Assembly (NCBI GenBank): GCA_003557825.1 | Contig: PWNM01000409.1 | Location: forward strand, 1-5,551 | Reading direction: 5' to 3' | Source: Candidatus Hydrogenedentota bacterium | GTDB taxonomy: Bacteria > Hydrogenedentota > Hydrogenedentia > Hydrogenedentales > SLHB01 | DNA: 5,551 bases | Shown: positions 1 to 5,471 of the stretch, one piece after another | Layout of the letters: every line of letters begins with the position of its first letter | Position numbering within the stretch: position 1 is the stretch's first letter | Translations under genes and position numbers: made by a program | The notes under the pieces: generated by a model | Told to the model about the DNA's origin: nothing | What the model saw: the letters and a program-made list of their open reading frames with translations, nothing else | Database searches by the model: none

Positions 1-229
1 CGACGGCTACCCCTTCATCTCGTCTAACCGTCTGCCATAGGGAGCTGCCATGGGGCAGTCCGTCATTCCAGCCGATTTGATAGGACGAAACAGGTTGTCC
101 TTGGCTATCAAGGACCTGGCCGCTTATCCTGAACGATCCGTCGTTTTGGATAATGCTGCCGAACAAAAACAGCGTTGTCAATGTCAACACAAAGCAAATG
201 ACTACTACATAGATCCATCTGGATTTCAT
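1..229 (-). CDS. Membrane-anchored protein with carboxypeptidase-regulatory-like domain (partial, 3' end outside window)
   Basis: This frame is open from an ATG at 229 to the window edge, giving 76 residues. The protein begins MKSRWIYVVV, a short basic head followed by a hydrophobic helix at about residues 6-24, so it is either a single-pass anchor or an uncleaved signal. Residues 33-47 read FRISGQVLDSQGQPV, the G-x-V-x-D-x-x-G-x-P-V pattern of carboxypeptidase-regulatory-like beta-sandwich domains, which are usually extracytoplasmic. A perfect AGGAGG lies 8 bases before this ATG. An alternative ATG two codons upstream (235-233) is only 2 bases from the AGGAGG and is less likely. The gene lies 90 bases downstream of the minus-strand membrane protein ending at 320, with no obvious terminator between, so co-transcription is plausible. 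The plus-strand frame over it (50-259) has no ribosome binding site and no protein-like features. Function beyond membrane anchoring and an Ig-like fold is unknown. Confidence 0.72.
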   Translation of the reverse strand, partial: MKSRWIYVVVICFVLTLTTLFLFGSIIQNDGSFRISGQVLDSQGQPVSSYQIGWNDGLPHGSSLWQTVRRDEGVAV

Positions 230-237
230 TGCCATAT

Positions 238-243
238 CCTCCT
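238..243 (-). promoter_or_regulatory. Shine-Dalgarno site AGGAGG
   Basis: A perfect AGGAGG on the minus strand sits 8 bases before the ATG at 229. It is the main evidence that the minus-strand frame running off the left edge is the real gene here, and that the ATG at 229 is its start rather than the ATG at 235. Confidence 0.75.
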
Positions 244-319
244 ATCGCGTTTCCGATAATATACACACAAGCCCCTGTCTAGTCCGAATATGCTCGTCAC
301 GCCCCCTGGGTCCTTGACG

Positions 320-1633
320 TCATTCCGCCTCCAACGGTACAGGCGACTCCTGTGATTCTTCCTTCACCTCCAGTTCGACTCCAAACATCGTGCTGAGGCG
401 CGGCACGATACGTACTAGGGGAACATCGGTTTGATGCTGAGTTATCGTGACCATCCGCCCGCCCGACAGGGTAAGTGTGACCATGGGTCTCTCAGCGCTC
501 GTGCCTGCATAGGTAACACACAGTCCCTCCAAACGGTCTGAATACAGATCCTGTGCGAACGTATCGGACACGAATACGCTGCCGGGGGAACATACAATCG
601 TGGTGGTCCATATCTTATGAATGAGGGCGAATAAGCCGACCGTAAAAATCACAGCCGCGCTCGTGGCCATGATCACCATAGTCGGCGGCGCAACCCCGTA
701 GTACCCATCAAGCGCCCCGTATACCAACATCGAGACAAGCAAGAAAGACGGAATCCCAATCGCAAGGAGGCCATGAATTACAGGGAGTTTGTGCACGACA
801 ATGCGTATCTCAGCCGATGGATCCTTTTCGTCATCAGCAAGCGTAACGATGCCGAATAGACGTTGCTGCAGGTATGACAGCCCCGGCATATTCTGCGGTA
901 TAGATATTTGCGTGCGACCATCAGATAGCACGAGCTTCGCTCCGGTTAACAAACTCCGCTTGAATGTGGCTCGGGTGCTTGAGTTCAGAGCTATTTTGCG
1001 GCACGTTCCAACCCAGGAGCGGACTAGCCAGTCTGGGCCGATCTTGATACGTGGCGGCCATGCGATAGAACCAAACAAGATGACTGTGCCCAGAAGCACA
1101 AACGGAAATAACAACCCGCCCGAGGCGATAGCGCTTAGCATCGCGAAGGGAATGAATGCAAAATGAAACAAAAGCCTGGGAATTGCAGATTCATGCTCTG
1201 TTAGGGGATACGAGGGGTCTGGATTAGCGCTGTTGGCATTCAGAAACCCTTGTATGACGGGAACAATAGTCATATCCGATACCAGCGTCAAAGGTAGGAT
1301 CACCCGATTCCTGCCGTCCGCGATGACGATATCCGCGCCTCCCCACCAGCGGTACAGCGGCCACGCCCTTACGTCACCGTCAAATTGTCGTTCTGTCTGA
1401 AATGGCCGTCGGCATCGAAGCCCGCCTTTCTCGGTACCGTATACGTCATAGCAAAAGCTAAGCGTGCGTTGAAAACATTGCGCCGAAAGTATGGCTAGCA
1501 CCACAAACAGCACGGCAAAACCGGGCGTTCCCGTTTTTAGCGTTAAATTCCCCATCCACACGGCAGACAACAAAGTGAGCAGCCCGGCGCCGAATCCAAT
1601 CAGACGCCACCGAATCAGTTTGGCCCTATTCAT
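320..1633 (-). CDS. Polytopic membrane protein with three repeated hairpin plus PH-like beta domains
   Basis: This 437-residue protein is of unrecognised function. The start chosen is the ATG at 1633, which has GGGAG 6 bases upstream. The frame extends to a TTG at 1702, but the extra 23 residues have no ribosome binding site and are unlikely to be translated. Six hydrophobic segments fall in three pairs: about 11-29 and 36-54, 156-172 and 174-192, and 288-306 and 317-339. After each pair comes a soluble beta-rich stretch containing a strand, a turn DGR or GGR and another strand: IVIADGRNRVILP near 102-114, LVLSDGRTQISIP near 234-246, and LTLSGGRMVTI near 387-397. Each is followed by a helix-like segment (VPVIQGFL, LSYLQQRLFG, VRIVPRLSTMFG). 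This resembles the bacterial PH-like (bPH2, YdbS/YdbT-type) arrangement, where such domains are cytoplasmic. The basic N-terminus (MNRAKLIRWR) agrees with a cytoplasmic N-terminus. The family match is an inference from pattern only. The gene ends in TGA. Confidence 0.85.
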   Translation of the reverse strand: MNRAKLIRWRLIGFGAGLLTLLSAVWMGNLTLKTGTPGFAVLFVVLAILSAQCFQRTLSFCYDVYGTEKGGLRCRRPFQTERQFDGDVRAWPLYRWWGGADIVIADGRNRVILPLTLVSDMTIVPVIQGFLNANSANPDPSYPLTEHESAIPRLLFHFAFIPFAMLSAIASGGLLFPFVLLGTVILFGSIAWPPRIKIGPDWLVRSWVGTCRKIALNSSTRATFKRSLLTGAKLVLSDGRTQISIPQNMPGLSYLQQRLFGIVTLADDEKDPSAEIRIVVHKLPVIHGLLAIGIPSFLLVSMLVYGALDGYYGVAPPTMVIMATSAAVIFTVGLFALIHKIWTTTIVCSPGSVFVSDTFAQDLYSDRLEGLCVTYAGTSAERPMVTLTLSGGRMVTITQHQTDVPLVRIVPRLSTMFGVELEVKEESQESPVPLEAE

Positions 1634-1639
1634 AATCGT

Positions 1640-1644
1640 CTCCC
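1640..1644 (-). promoter_or_regulatory. Shine-Dalgarno site GGGAG
   Basis: GGGAG on the minus strand, 6 bases before the ATG at 1633. It decides that start over the upstream in-frame TTG at 1702. Confidence 0.6.
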
Positions 1645-1759
1645 ACAGGGGTGTGAGGATGCCGTTTTTACCGCTGAAACGCGGCGGGGGAATGCGCGCC
1701 AAAGGGCGGTGGGCGGCGTAAACGGTGATGGCAATGATCCCATGATAGCGTATTCCGGC

Positions 1760-1785
1760 ATTGGGATAGGGGGATTGTCCCCAAT
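1760..1785. repeat. GGGGA/TCCCC hairpin (REP-like palindrome) in the leader of the minus-strand gene
   Basis: GGGGA (1770-1774) and TCCCC (1778-1782) can pair around a 3-base loop. Alternatively ATTGGG (1760-1765) can pair with CCCAAT (1780-1785). A second CCCCA-type pairing is possible with bases near 1788-1792. If the promoter at 1795-1823 is used, the hairpin lies at the extreme 5' end of the transcript. Similar 'ttggggacaatcccc' palindromes are scattered between genes in many bacteria and sometimes accompany REP-associated transposases; that link is recall, and no transposase is present here. Confidence 0.45.
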
Positions 1786-1794
1786 CATGGGGTT

Positions 1795-1823
1795 AACGTA
1801 TCAGATGTCCGCGTGTTTGTCAA
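1795..1823 (-). promoter_or_regulatory. Sigma70-like promoter for the minus-strand membrane-protein gene
   Basis: Read on the minus strand, a perfect -35 box TTGACA (1823-1818) is followed after exactly 17 bases by TACGTT (1800-1795), which keeps the T, A and final T of the -10 consensus. The predicted start is near 1788, giving a leader of about 155 bases before the ATG at 1633. It points the right way in the divergent gap and is the best promoter match in the window. Confidence 0.5.
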
Positions 1824-1850
1824 GGTTTTTGCTTCTTAAACAGTATCTCG

Positions 1851-1949
1851 GGATTCACCACAAAGACACCAAGAACACAAAGAGCCTCACGCGAAGCCGC
1901 GAAGGGCGCGAAGGGATTCACCACGAAGGAAACGAAGGGGCACGAAGAG
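1851..1949 (+). repeat. cacgaagg-type degenerate repeat, copy A
   Basis: This stretch is made of short imperfect units of the kind caccacaaagacacc / cacgaagg, with a GCGAAG-rich core. Bases 1876-1924 match 2162-2210 in copy B at 47 of 49 positions. The flanks also match, apart from a one-base shift on the left and an 8-base insertion in copy B on the right. Such repeats are typical intergenic filler in planctomycete- and hydrogenedente-like genomes (recall). The units are not evenly spaced and there are no distinct spacers, so it is not a CRISPR array. Confidence 0.75.
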
Positions 1950-1996
1950 GCTCACGTGGGGGTGTGGGATAGCACGAGGAGATTCTGAATTATCAA

Positions 1997-2031
1997 TGCT
2001 AAAGCCTGTCGAGAAGCCCGGCTAAAGCCGG
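1997..2031 (-). repeat. Inverted repeat element, left arm, with CCGGCT palindrome
   Basis: The reverse complement of this segment matches 2250-2284 at 31 of 35 positions. It contains the palindrome CCGGCT-AA-AGCCGG at 2018-2031. The element follows repeat copy A, while its inverted partner follows copy B, so the two composite blocks differ in the orientation of their ends. Confidence 0.7.
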
Positions 2032-2084
2032 CTCCCGTGCTGCCCGGTCTTGGTACACACCGCCCAGGCGGATGCTAAGACTGC

Positions 2085-2100
2085 GTCGGCTTAAGCCGAC
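2085..2100. repeat. Perfect 16-base palindrome GTCGGCTTAAGCCGAC
   Basis: GTCGGC and GCCGAC flank TTAA, giving a fully symmetric site. It resembles the GGCTNNAGCC palindromes on either side (2018-2031 and 2250-2263), so it is probably a diverged member of the same intergenic palindrome family. A dimeric protein binding site is possible, but nothing specific supports one. Confidence 0.5.
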
Positions 2101-2130
2101 TGTGGGGGGAAATGGCTGGGTGTGGAGCAA

Positions 2131-2243
2131 TCAACGCAAAGGCACGAAGGACACCAAGGGGCACAAAGAGTCTCACGCGAAGCCGCGAAGAGCGCGAAGG
2201 GATTCACCACAAAGGCACGAAGGAAACGAAGGGGCACGAAGAC
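2131..2243 (+). repeat. cacgaagg-type degenerate repeat, copy B
   Basis: This is the second direct copy of the block at 1851-1949, offset by 286 bases over the best-conserved core (2162-2210, 47 of 49 identical). It carries an extra AAAGGCAC (about 2211-2218) compared with copy A. It runs directly into the palindromic element beginning near 2244. Confidence 0.75.
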
Positions 2244-2249
2244 TGGCTT

Positions 2250-2284
2250 CCGGCTTCAGCCGGGCTTCTCGGGTGGCTTTAGCA
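2250..2284 (+). repeat. Inverted repeat element, right arm, with CCGGCT palindrome
   Basis: This is the inverted partner of 1997-2031 (31 of 35 identical after reverse complementing). It contains CCGGCT-TC-AGCCGG at 2250-2263. A transcript crossing both arms could fold into a long hairpin enclosing about 220 bases, though each arm can also fold on itself. Confidence 0.7.
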
Positions 2285-2292
2285 GGTTTGGG

Positions 2293-2321
2293 TTGACCTC
2301 AATATCGTGGTCGGGCACTAT
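2293..2321 (+). promoter_or_regulatory. Candidate promoter for the glycosidase-like operon
   Basis: TTGACC (2293-2298, five of six consensus bases) is followed after 17 bases by CACTAT (2316-2321, three of six). The position fits, with a leader of about 95 bases before the ATG at 2423. The weak -10 box makes this tentative. Confidence 0.3.
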
Positions 2322-2408
2322 GGGGGCGGGCAGGTAAGGGAACCCTTGGTTGGGACGGGGGATTGAACGGGCATGGTTTACCTATCCAATCCGTGCATCA
2401 AGCATTAC

Positions 2409-2416
2409 AGGAGGAG
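2409..2416 (+). promoter_or_regulatory. Shine-Dalgarno site AGGAGGAG
   Basis: AGGAGG at 2409-2414 lies 8 bases before the ATG at 2423. It fixes the start of the secreted DUF5060-like protein and argues against the upstream in-frame TTG at 2363, whose extra 20 residues would also hide the signal peptide. Confidence 0.8.
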
Positions 2417-2422
2417 TATCGA

Positions 2423-4012
2423 ATGTCATACAGATTAACGCGGCGCTTGGGATGGTACGCGGTTGTGGTCGTGGCGTTGGCAGCGCTGAGTGGGCCGGCG
2501 ACGGCCATTGACAATGCGAACCGGACAACGACCCTATGGACGCCGATGCAGGAGTGGTCCGTGCCGAATCCGCAGTTCGATGGCAATCCCTTCAACATCG
2601 AAGGTACGGCGACCTTTACCCACGGGGAATCGGGAACGACCATCCGGACCGGCCTGTTTTACGACGGCGGCAATGCGTGGAAGTTTCGGTTTGCGCCAAC
2701 CAAGACAGGGGAATGGACTTTCGAAACGGCCAGCGACGACGAGGATCTCGATGGACATACTGGAACGGTGACCGTGGAGCCCAACCCCGATCCCGATGCT
2801 CGAGGCTTTTTGACCGTGGCCGATTCGCATCGGTGGGCCTGGCAGATCGGCGAAAATGGCGAGACCCATGCGTTTACGCCGCAGCTGGTGATGTACAAAA
2901 ACATCGAGGCCATCGAGGCCATGTCGGACGAGGAAATCGAGGAGGACTTGCGCATCTGGTTCGATGAACACGGTTTTCATGGGCTGCATGTGGCCGTGTT
3001 TTGCCGCTGGTTCGACTTCGAGAAAGACCGGCACTCGCAGTTTGATACGGAGGATCCGATGCCCGATCCGCGGACCTTCGCCGTCTTGGAACGGTTGATC
3101 ACGATGGCCCACGACGCGGGCGGCTACGTCCATCTGTGGAAATGGGGCGATGAGGACCGCCACATGACGCCCATCCGTTGGGGCATCAATGAGGCCGTGG
3201 ACCGACGCTTGCAGCGCTATATCGCGGCTCGGCTGGGTCCTCTGCCGGGCTGGACCTTGGGATACGGTTTCGACCTGTGGGAATGGGTCAACGCCGAGCA
3301 GCTCCATTCGTGGCACGCCTACATGCACGAGCACCTGGGATGGCCCCGTTTCATTGGCGGCCGGACCGATGCCTGGCATACGCCCATCACGGAGGCCATT
3401 ACCTATGAGCTCGATTATGTAGGCTACGAGACCCATCAGCCGGATTACGACACCTATGTGGCCGTGCTCGACTTGCAGCCCGAGCGACCGGCCATGATGG
3501 AGGATCGGTTCCGCATTCGCTATAGCATCTATCGGAACAAGGACTACAGTCTCGACGACACACGACGGGGATTGTGGCGGTCGACCATGGCGGGCGGCGT
3601 GGCCAACATCTGGGGATACCTGTTGCCCGATGCCGATGACGGGGGTTCGCGGCCTTTTCCGAATCTGCCCCAGCTCCAGACCTATGCGACCTTTTTTGAC
3701 ATCCGCCCGCTGAACAACATGGTACTGGACAACGACCGGACCGATGCCGTCGGAGTGCGATGGGGACTGGACCGGTTCGTGTTCTATGGCGAGGATGTCC
3801 ATGCCATCGCCATGAATTTGGCCGACATGGAGGGACCGCAACCGGCCTTCGCCATCGACACCAAGGTTCCCTATTCCGAGTTTGACCTGGGGATCCTGGA
3901 TCCGGACAACCATACATGGGAAGCGCCGTACCGGTCGGACTGGGCCATCTCGGTTGGCGTTTTCGAGGATTCCGAAGAGGAAAACGAAGAAGAAGACAGC
4001 GACGAATCGTAG
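2423..4012 (+). CDS. Secreted DUF5060-like protein with glycosidase-type TIM barrel
   Basis: This 529-residue protein is probably exported. Residues 1-28 form a Sec signal peptide: basic MSYRLTRR, hydrophobic WYAVVVVALAALSG, then an ATA site with cleavage near 28/29. Residues about 38-118 resemble the DUF5060 beta-sandwich that precedes many glycoside hydrolase barrels; key features are NPF (55-57), GLFYDGGNAWKFRFAPTKTGEW (77-98) and GHTGTVTV (111-118). The remainder looks like an (alpha/beta)8 barrel: HGLHVAVFCRW (187-196), GGYVHLWKWG (233-242), GWTLGYGFDLWEW (276-288), ELDYVGYE (329-336), RPAMMED (355-361) and GGVANIWGYL (391-400). By analogy with clan A hydrolases, E287 (in DLWEW) and E360 (in MMED) are candidate acid/base and nucleophile; this is an inference. 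Residues 515-529 form a very acidic tail (11 of 15 Asp or Glu). The gene ends in TAG, 9 bases before the next gene and in the same frame. Substrate and exact GH family are unknown. Confidence 0.88.
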   Translation: MSYRLTRRLGWYAVVVVALAALSGPATAIDNANRTTTLWTPMQEWSVPNPQFDGNPFNIEGTATFTHGESGTTIRTGLFYDGGNAWKFRFAPTKTGEWTFETASDDEDLDGHTGTVTVEPNPDPDARGFLTVADSHRWAWQIGENGETHAFTPQLVMYKNIEAIEAMSDEEIEEDLRIWFDEHGFHGLHVAVFCRWFDFEKDRHSQFDTEDPMPDPRTFAVLERLITMAHDAGGYVHLWKWGDEDRHMTPIRWGINEAVDRRLQRYIAARLGPLPGWTLGYGFDLWEWVNAEQLHSWHAYMHEHLGWPRFIGGRTDAWHTPITEAITYELDYVGYETHQPDYDTYVAVLDLQPERPAMMEDRFRIRYSIYRNKDYSLDDTRRGLWRSTMAGGVANIWGYLLPDADDGGSRPFPNLPQLQTYATFFDIRPLNNMVLDNDRTDAVGVRWGLDRFVFYGEDVHAIAMNLADMEGPQPAFAIDTKVPYSEFDLGILDPDNHTWEAPYRSDWAISVGVFEDSEEENEEEDSDES

Positions 4013-4016
4013 GAGG
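4011..4016 (+). promoter_or_regulatory. Shine-Dalgarno site AGGAGG overlapping the upstream stop codon
   Basis: AGGAGG starts inside the TAG at 4010-4012 and lies 5 bases before the ATG at 4022. The overlap suggests translational coupling of the two glycosidase-like genes. It also argues that the TAG at 4010 is a normal stop followed by a fresh start. Confidence 0.75.
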
Positions 4017-4021
4017 ACAGG

Positions 4022-4993
4022 ATGCTGAATATCGCATTGGCCCTGATTGCGGCCTTACCCGCGGCGGCTCCGGAACCGTTGTTGCTGCCCGATGGCGAAC
4101 CCGTAGTGGCGGCGTATTTTTTCACCCGCTGGTGGGAACCCTGGCGCAGCGACGACGATCGGGTACGGGCCGACATCCAAATCCTGGACGAAGCGGGCGT
4201 GAATGTGCTGCTCATCGACCACCAGCCGTCGCAGATGTTCGGCGAGGCCGGCTGGTCGTGGTTCGACCGCGACCACAGACTGGCTGCCGAACGGGGGCTG
4301 TACATCGTACCCTGGCTCGAGTCCAAATGCGGCCGGGACGCGTCGTTCGCCGACCGATTCGATGAGATCGCCCGGCGCTGGGACGTCCAACTCGAACGAG
4401 CCGAGCAACAAGACGGGACGCCGGCCGAAACCTTGATGTGGAAACCCGAGTTCACCACGTACATGCTGCGCTGGATAGGCGATTATCTCGAACGGTACGG
4501 CGAAGACAGCGCCTTGTTGCGCGTGGTTCGGGATGGCCGGGAATACCGCGTGATTAGTCCGTGTGTCGAACTGGGCTGGGGCGAGGTTTCTTTCGACGAC
4601 GAAACAAACGCCTTGTTCCGCGAATGGGTCACGAAGCGCTACGACGACATCGATTCGCTCAATGCCGCATGGGGAACGACTTACCCCGACTTTGACGCCA
4701 TCGACCCTCGGGACAAAGAGGTGTTTGACTACTCGGATTTGCGCCAGCCGACGCAATCCCCGGCGGTCACCGATCACACGCGGTTTCGCACCGAACTCGT
4801 GCGCGACGTGTACCAGGGGCTTGCCGACGTCCTCAAAGCGGAGTATCCCGACCTGTTGTTGATGGCAGAGCTGCCCTATGAATTTCCCTGCGACCACACC
4901 GACGCGCTCAAATACGGTTGGGAGTATGCGGCCTTCCCGGAGATCGCTGAATGGGCCGATCTGCTACTCATCAGGACAACCGGCGACCCGTAG
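4022..4993 (+). CDS. GH42-like glycosidase, N-terminal portion ending at an in-frame TAG
   Basis: This frame encodes 323 residues before a TAG. The N-terminus (MLNIALALIAALPAAAP) is hydrophobic and could be a signal peptide, but lacks basic residues. The rest fits a TIM barrel: VVAAYFFTRWWEPW (28-41), NVLLIDHQP (61-69), GLYIVPWLESK (92-102), YRVISPCVELGWGEV (175-189), LLLMAELPYEF (278-288) and WADLLLIRTT (311-320). The stretch FREWVTKRYDDIDSLNAAWGTTY (199-221) closely resembles the GH42 signature 'FxxWLxxRYxxIxxLNxAWGT'. By analogy, E183 (in CVELGWGE) and E283 (in MAELPYE) are candidate catalytic acids, unproven. The gene follows the DUF5060-like gene by 9 bases with AGGAGG upstream, so both are likely in one transcript. 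The TAG cuts the barrel after about strand six, so this product alone should not fold as an active enzyme. The missing strands are encoded in the same frame just downstream. Confidence 0.8.
   Translation: MLNIALALIAALPAAAPEPLLLPDGEPVVAAYFFTRWWEPWRSDDDRVRADIQILDEAGVNVLLIDHQPSQMFGEAGWSWFDRDHRLAAERGLYIVPWLESKCGRDASFADRFDEIARRWDVQLERAEQQDGTPAETLMWKPEFTTYMLRWIGDYLERYGEDSALLRVVRDGREYRVISPCVELGWGEVSFDDETNALFREWVTKRYDDIDSLNAAWGTTYPDFDAIDPRDKEVFDYSDLRQPTQSPAVTDHTRFRTELVRDVYQGLADVLKAEYPDLLLMAELPYEFPCDHTDALKYGWEYAAFPEIAEWADLLLIRTTGDP
4991..4993 (+). other. In-frame amber codon splitting the GH42-like gene
   Basis: The TAG at codon 324 reads ...IRTTGDP-stop-DASLVYMRDW.... The frame is unchanged on both sides and no bases appear to be lost, so the simplest origin is one substitution from GAG (Glu) or CAG (Gln). 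The same stretch could instead be a sequencing error or a suppressed codon. Confidence 0.85.
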
Positions 4994-5335
4994 GATGCAT
5001 CGTTGGTCTATATGCGCGACTGGGCCGCGGAACGGGACATCGCCATCATCCTGACCCATCGCGTGGCGGCCGGTCAGGGGCCCACTGATGAGGCGCGCAC
5101 GTTCGCCGAGGTACGGTCCTACGCCCTCGATGCGGCGAATTACGCCAGCGGATTCGGGTATTATTCGTGGAACGAAATGGTCGATACGCACATCGCCCCC
5201 AACTATCCGGAAACCACCGTGCCGGATGTGGTGGCACACTGGAGCGTCACCATGGATGAAAGCTTCTGGATGACGGCGCGCGTGGCCCGGTTGAACCAAG
5301 CCTACCGCGAGGCGTTACGACAATTGCACGAATAG
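4994..5335 (+). pseudogene. C-terminal portion of the GH42-like glycosidase, after the in-frame TAG
   Basis: This segment continues the preceding gene in the same frame for 113 residues and ends in TAG. It supplies what the first part lacks: DIAIILTHRV (339-348 in continuous numbering) as the seventh barrel strand, GFGYYSWNEMVDT (377-389) as the eighth, and a closing helix rich in Arg and Ala (419-434). The sequence is well preserved, without frameshifts or further stops, so any inactivation is recent. Independent translation is possible only weakly: a TTG at 5003 has AGGA 7 bases before it, and the first in-frame ATG is at 5015. A two-strand fragment is not a known stand-alone domain. With the stop read through, the whole protein would be 437 residues (4022-5335), a sensible length for a complete barrel. 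Confidence 0.7.
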
Positions 5336-5351
5336 GGCCATCCACATGGCC
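5336..5351 (+). repeat. Small hairpin directly after the stop codon
   Basis: GGCCAT (5336-5341) and ATGGCC (5346-5351) pair perfectly around the loop CCAC. It begins on the base after the TAG at 5333-5335 and sits immediately before a stronger hairpin. Confidence 0.5.
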
Positions 5352-5387
5352 TGCGCCGGAGGACGGCATACGGCAGCCTCCGGCGCA
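5352..5387 (+). terminator. Strong hairpin, probable terminator of the glycosidase-like operon
   Basis: TGCGCCGGAGG (5352-5362) pairs perfectly with CCTCCGGCGCA (5377-5387), an 11-bp GC-rich stem with a 14-base loop, 17 bases past the stop codon. There is no clear T-run after it (TTAGACATTTC), so it may be a T-poor terminator or an mRNA 3'-end stabiliser. Confidence 0.6.
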
Positions 5388-5471
5388 TTAGACATTTCAT
5401 GCCCTCAATGACGATAATATCGGCTCCAAAATCATCCTCAACACGTAGATTCAAAAACGGAAGAGTTCCCT

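Larger units (their letters stand above)
1634..2422. other. Divergent intergenic region without a supported gene
   Basis: This 789-base region separates the leftward membrane-protein gene from the rightward glycosidase-like genes. It contains promoter-like sequences facing both ways, a hairpin near 1760-1785, two direct repeat copies, and several CCGGCT-type palindromes, each listed separately. Short plus-strand reading frames at 1709-1972, 2072-2296 and 2122-2337 exist. Their products are translations of the repeat (KDTKNTKS, RREGIHHEG and similar), lack ribosome binding sites and look artefactual. No tRNA or other RNA gene was recognised. Confidence 0.7.

Noticed and set aside
50..259. Plus-strand 69-residue reading frame
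   Set aside because: No ribosome binding site and no protein-like composition. The opposite strand has a well-supported gene with AGGAGG, an anchor helix and a domain motif.
1634..1702. N-terminal extension of the minus-strand membrane protein from a TTG at 1702
   Set aside because: The added 23 residues have no ribosome binding site. The ATG at 1633 has GGGAG at good spacing and begins with a normal basic head before the first helix.
1851..2243. CRISPR array
   Set aside because: The repeat units are short, imperfect and unevenly spaced, only two large copies exist, and there are no unique spacers of constant length or cas genes.
1709..2337. Three short plus-strand reading frames across the repeats
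   Set aside because: They are direct translations of the cacgaagg-type repeat (Lys/Asp/Thr/Gly-rich), have no ribosome binding sites, and differ only by repeat frame.
2363..2422. Upstream TTG start for the DUF5060-like protein
   Set aside because: It would bury the signal peptide behind 20 unrelated residues and ignores the strong AGGAGG before the ATG at 2423.
2534..3913. Long minus-strand reading frame (459 residues)
   Set aside because: It is the antisense shadow of the DUF5060-like gene. The product is rich in Gly, His, Pro and Arg with no domain pattern, and it has no ribosome binding site.
3399..4897. Minus-strand reading frames 3399-4037, 3871-4464 and 4055-4897
   Set aside because: They are antisense shadows of the two glycosidase-like genes. 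They overlap one another and have biased, non-domain compositions.
4995..5054. ATG at 4995 overlapping the in-frame TAG as a restart point
   Set aside because: It is in a different frame from the barrel remainder and reaches a stop after 19 codons, so it cannot rescue the C-terminal part.
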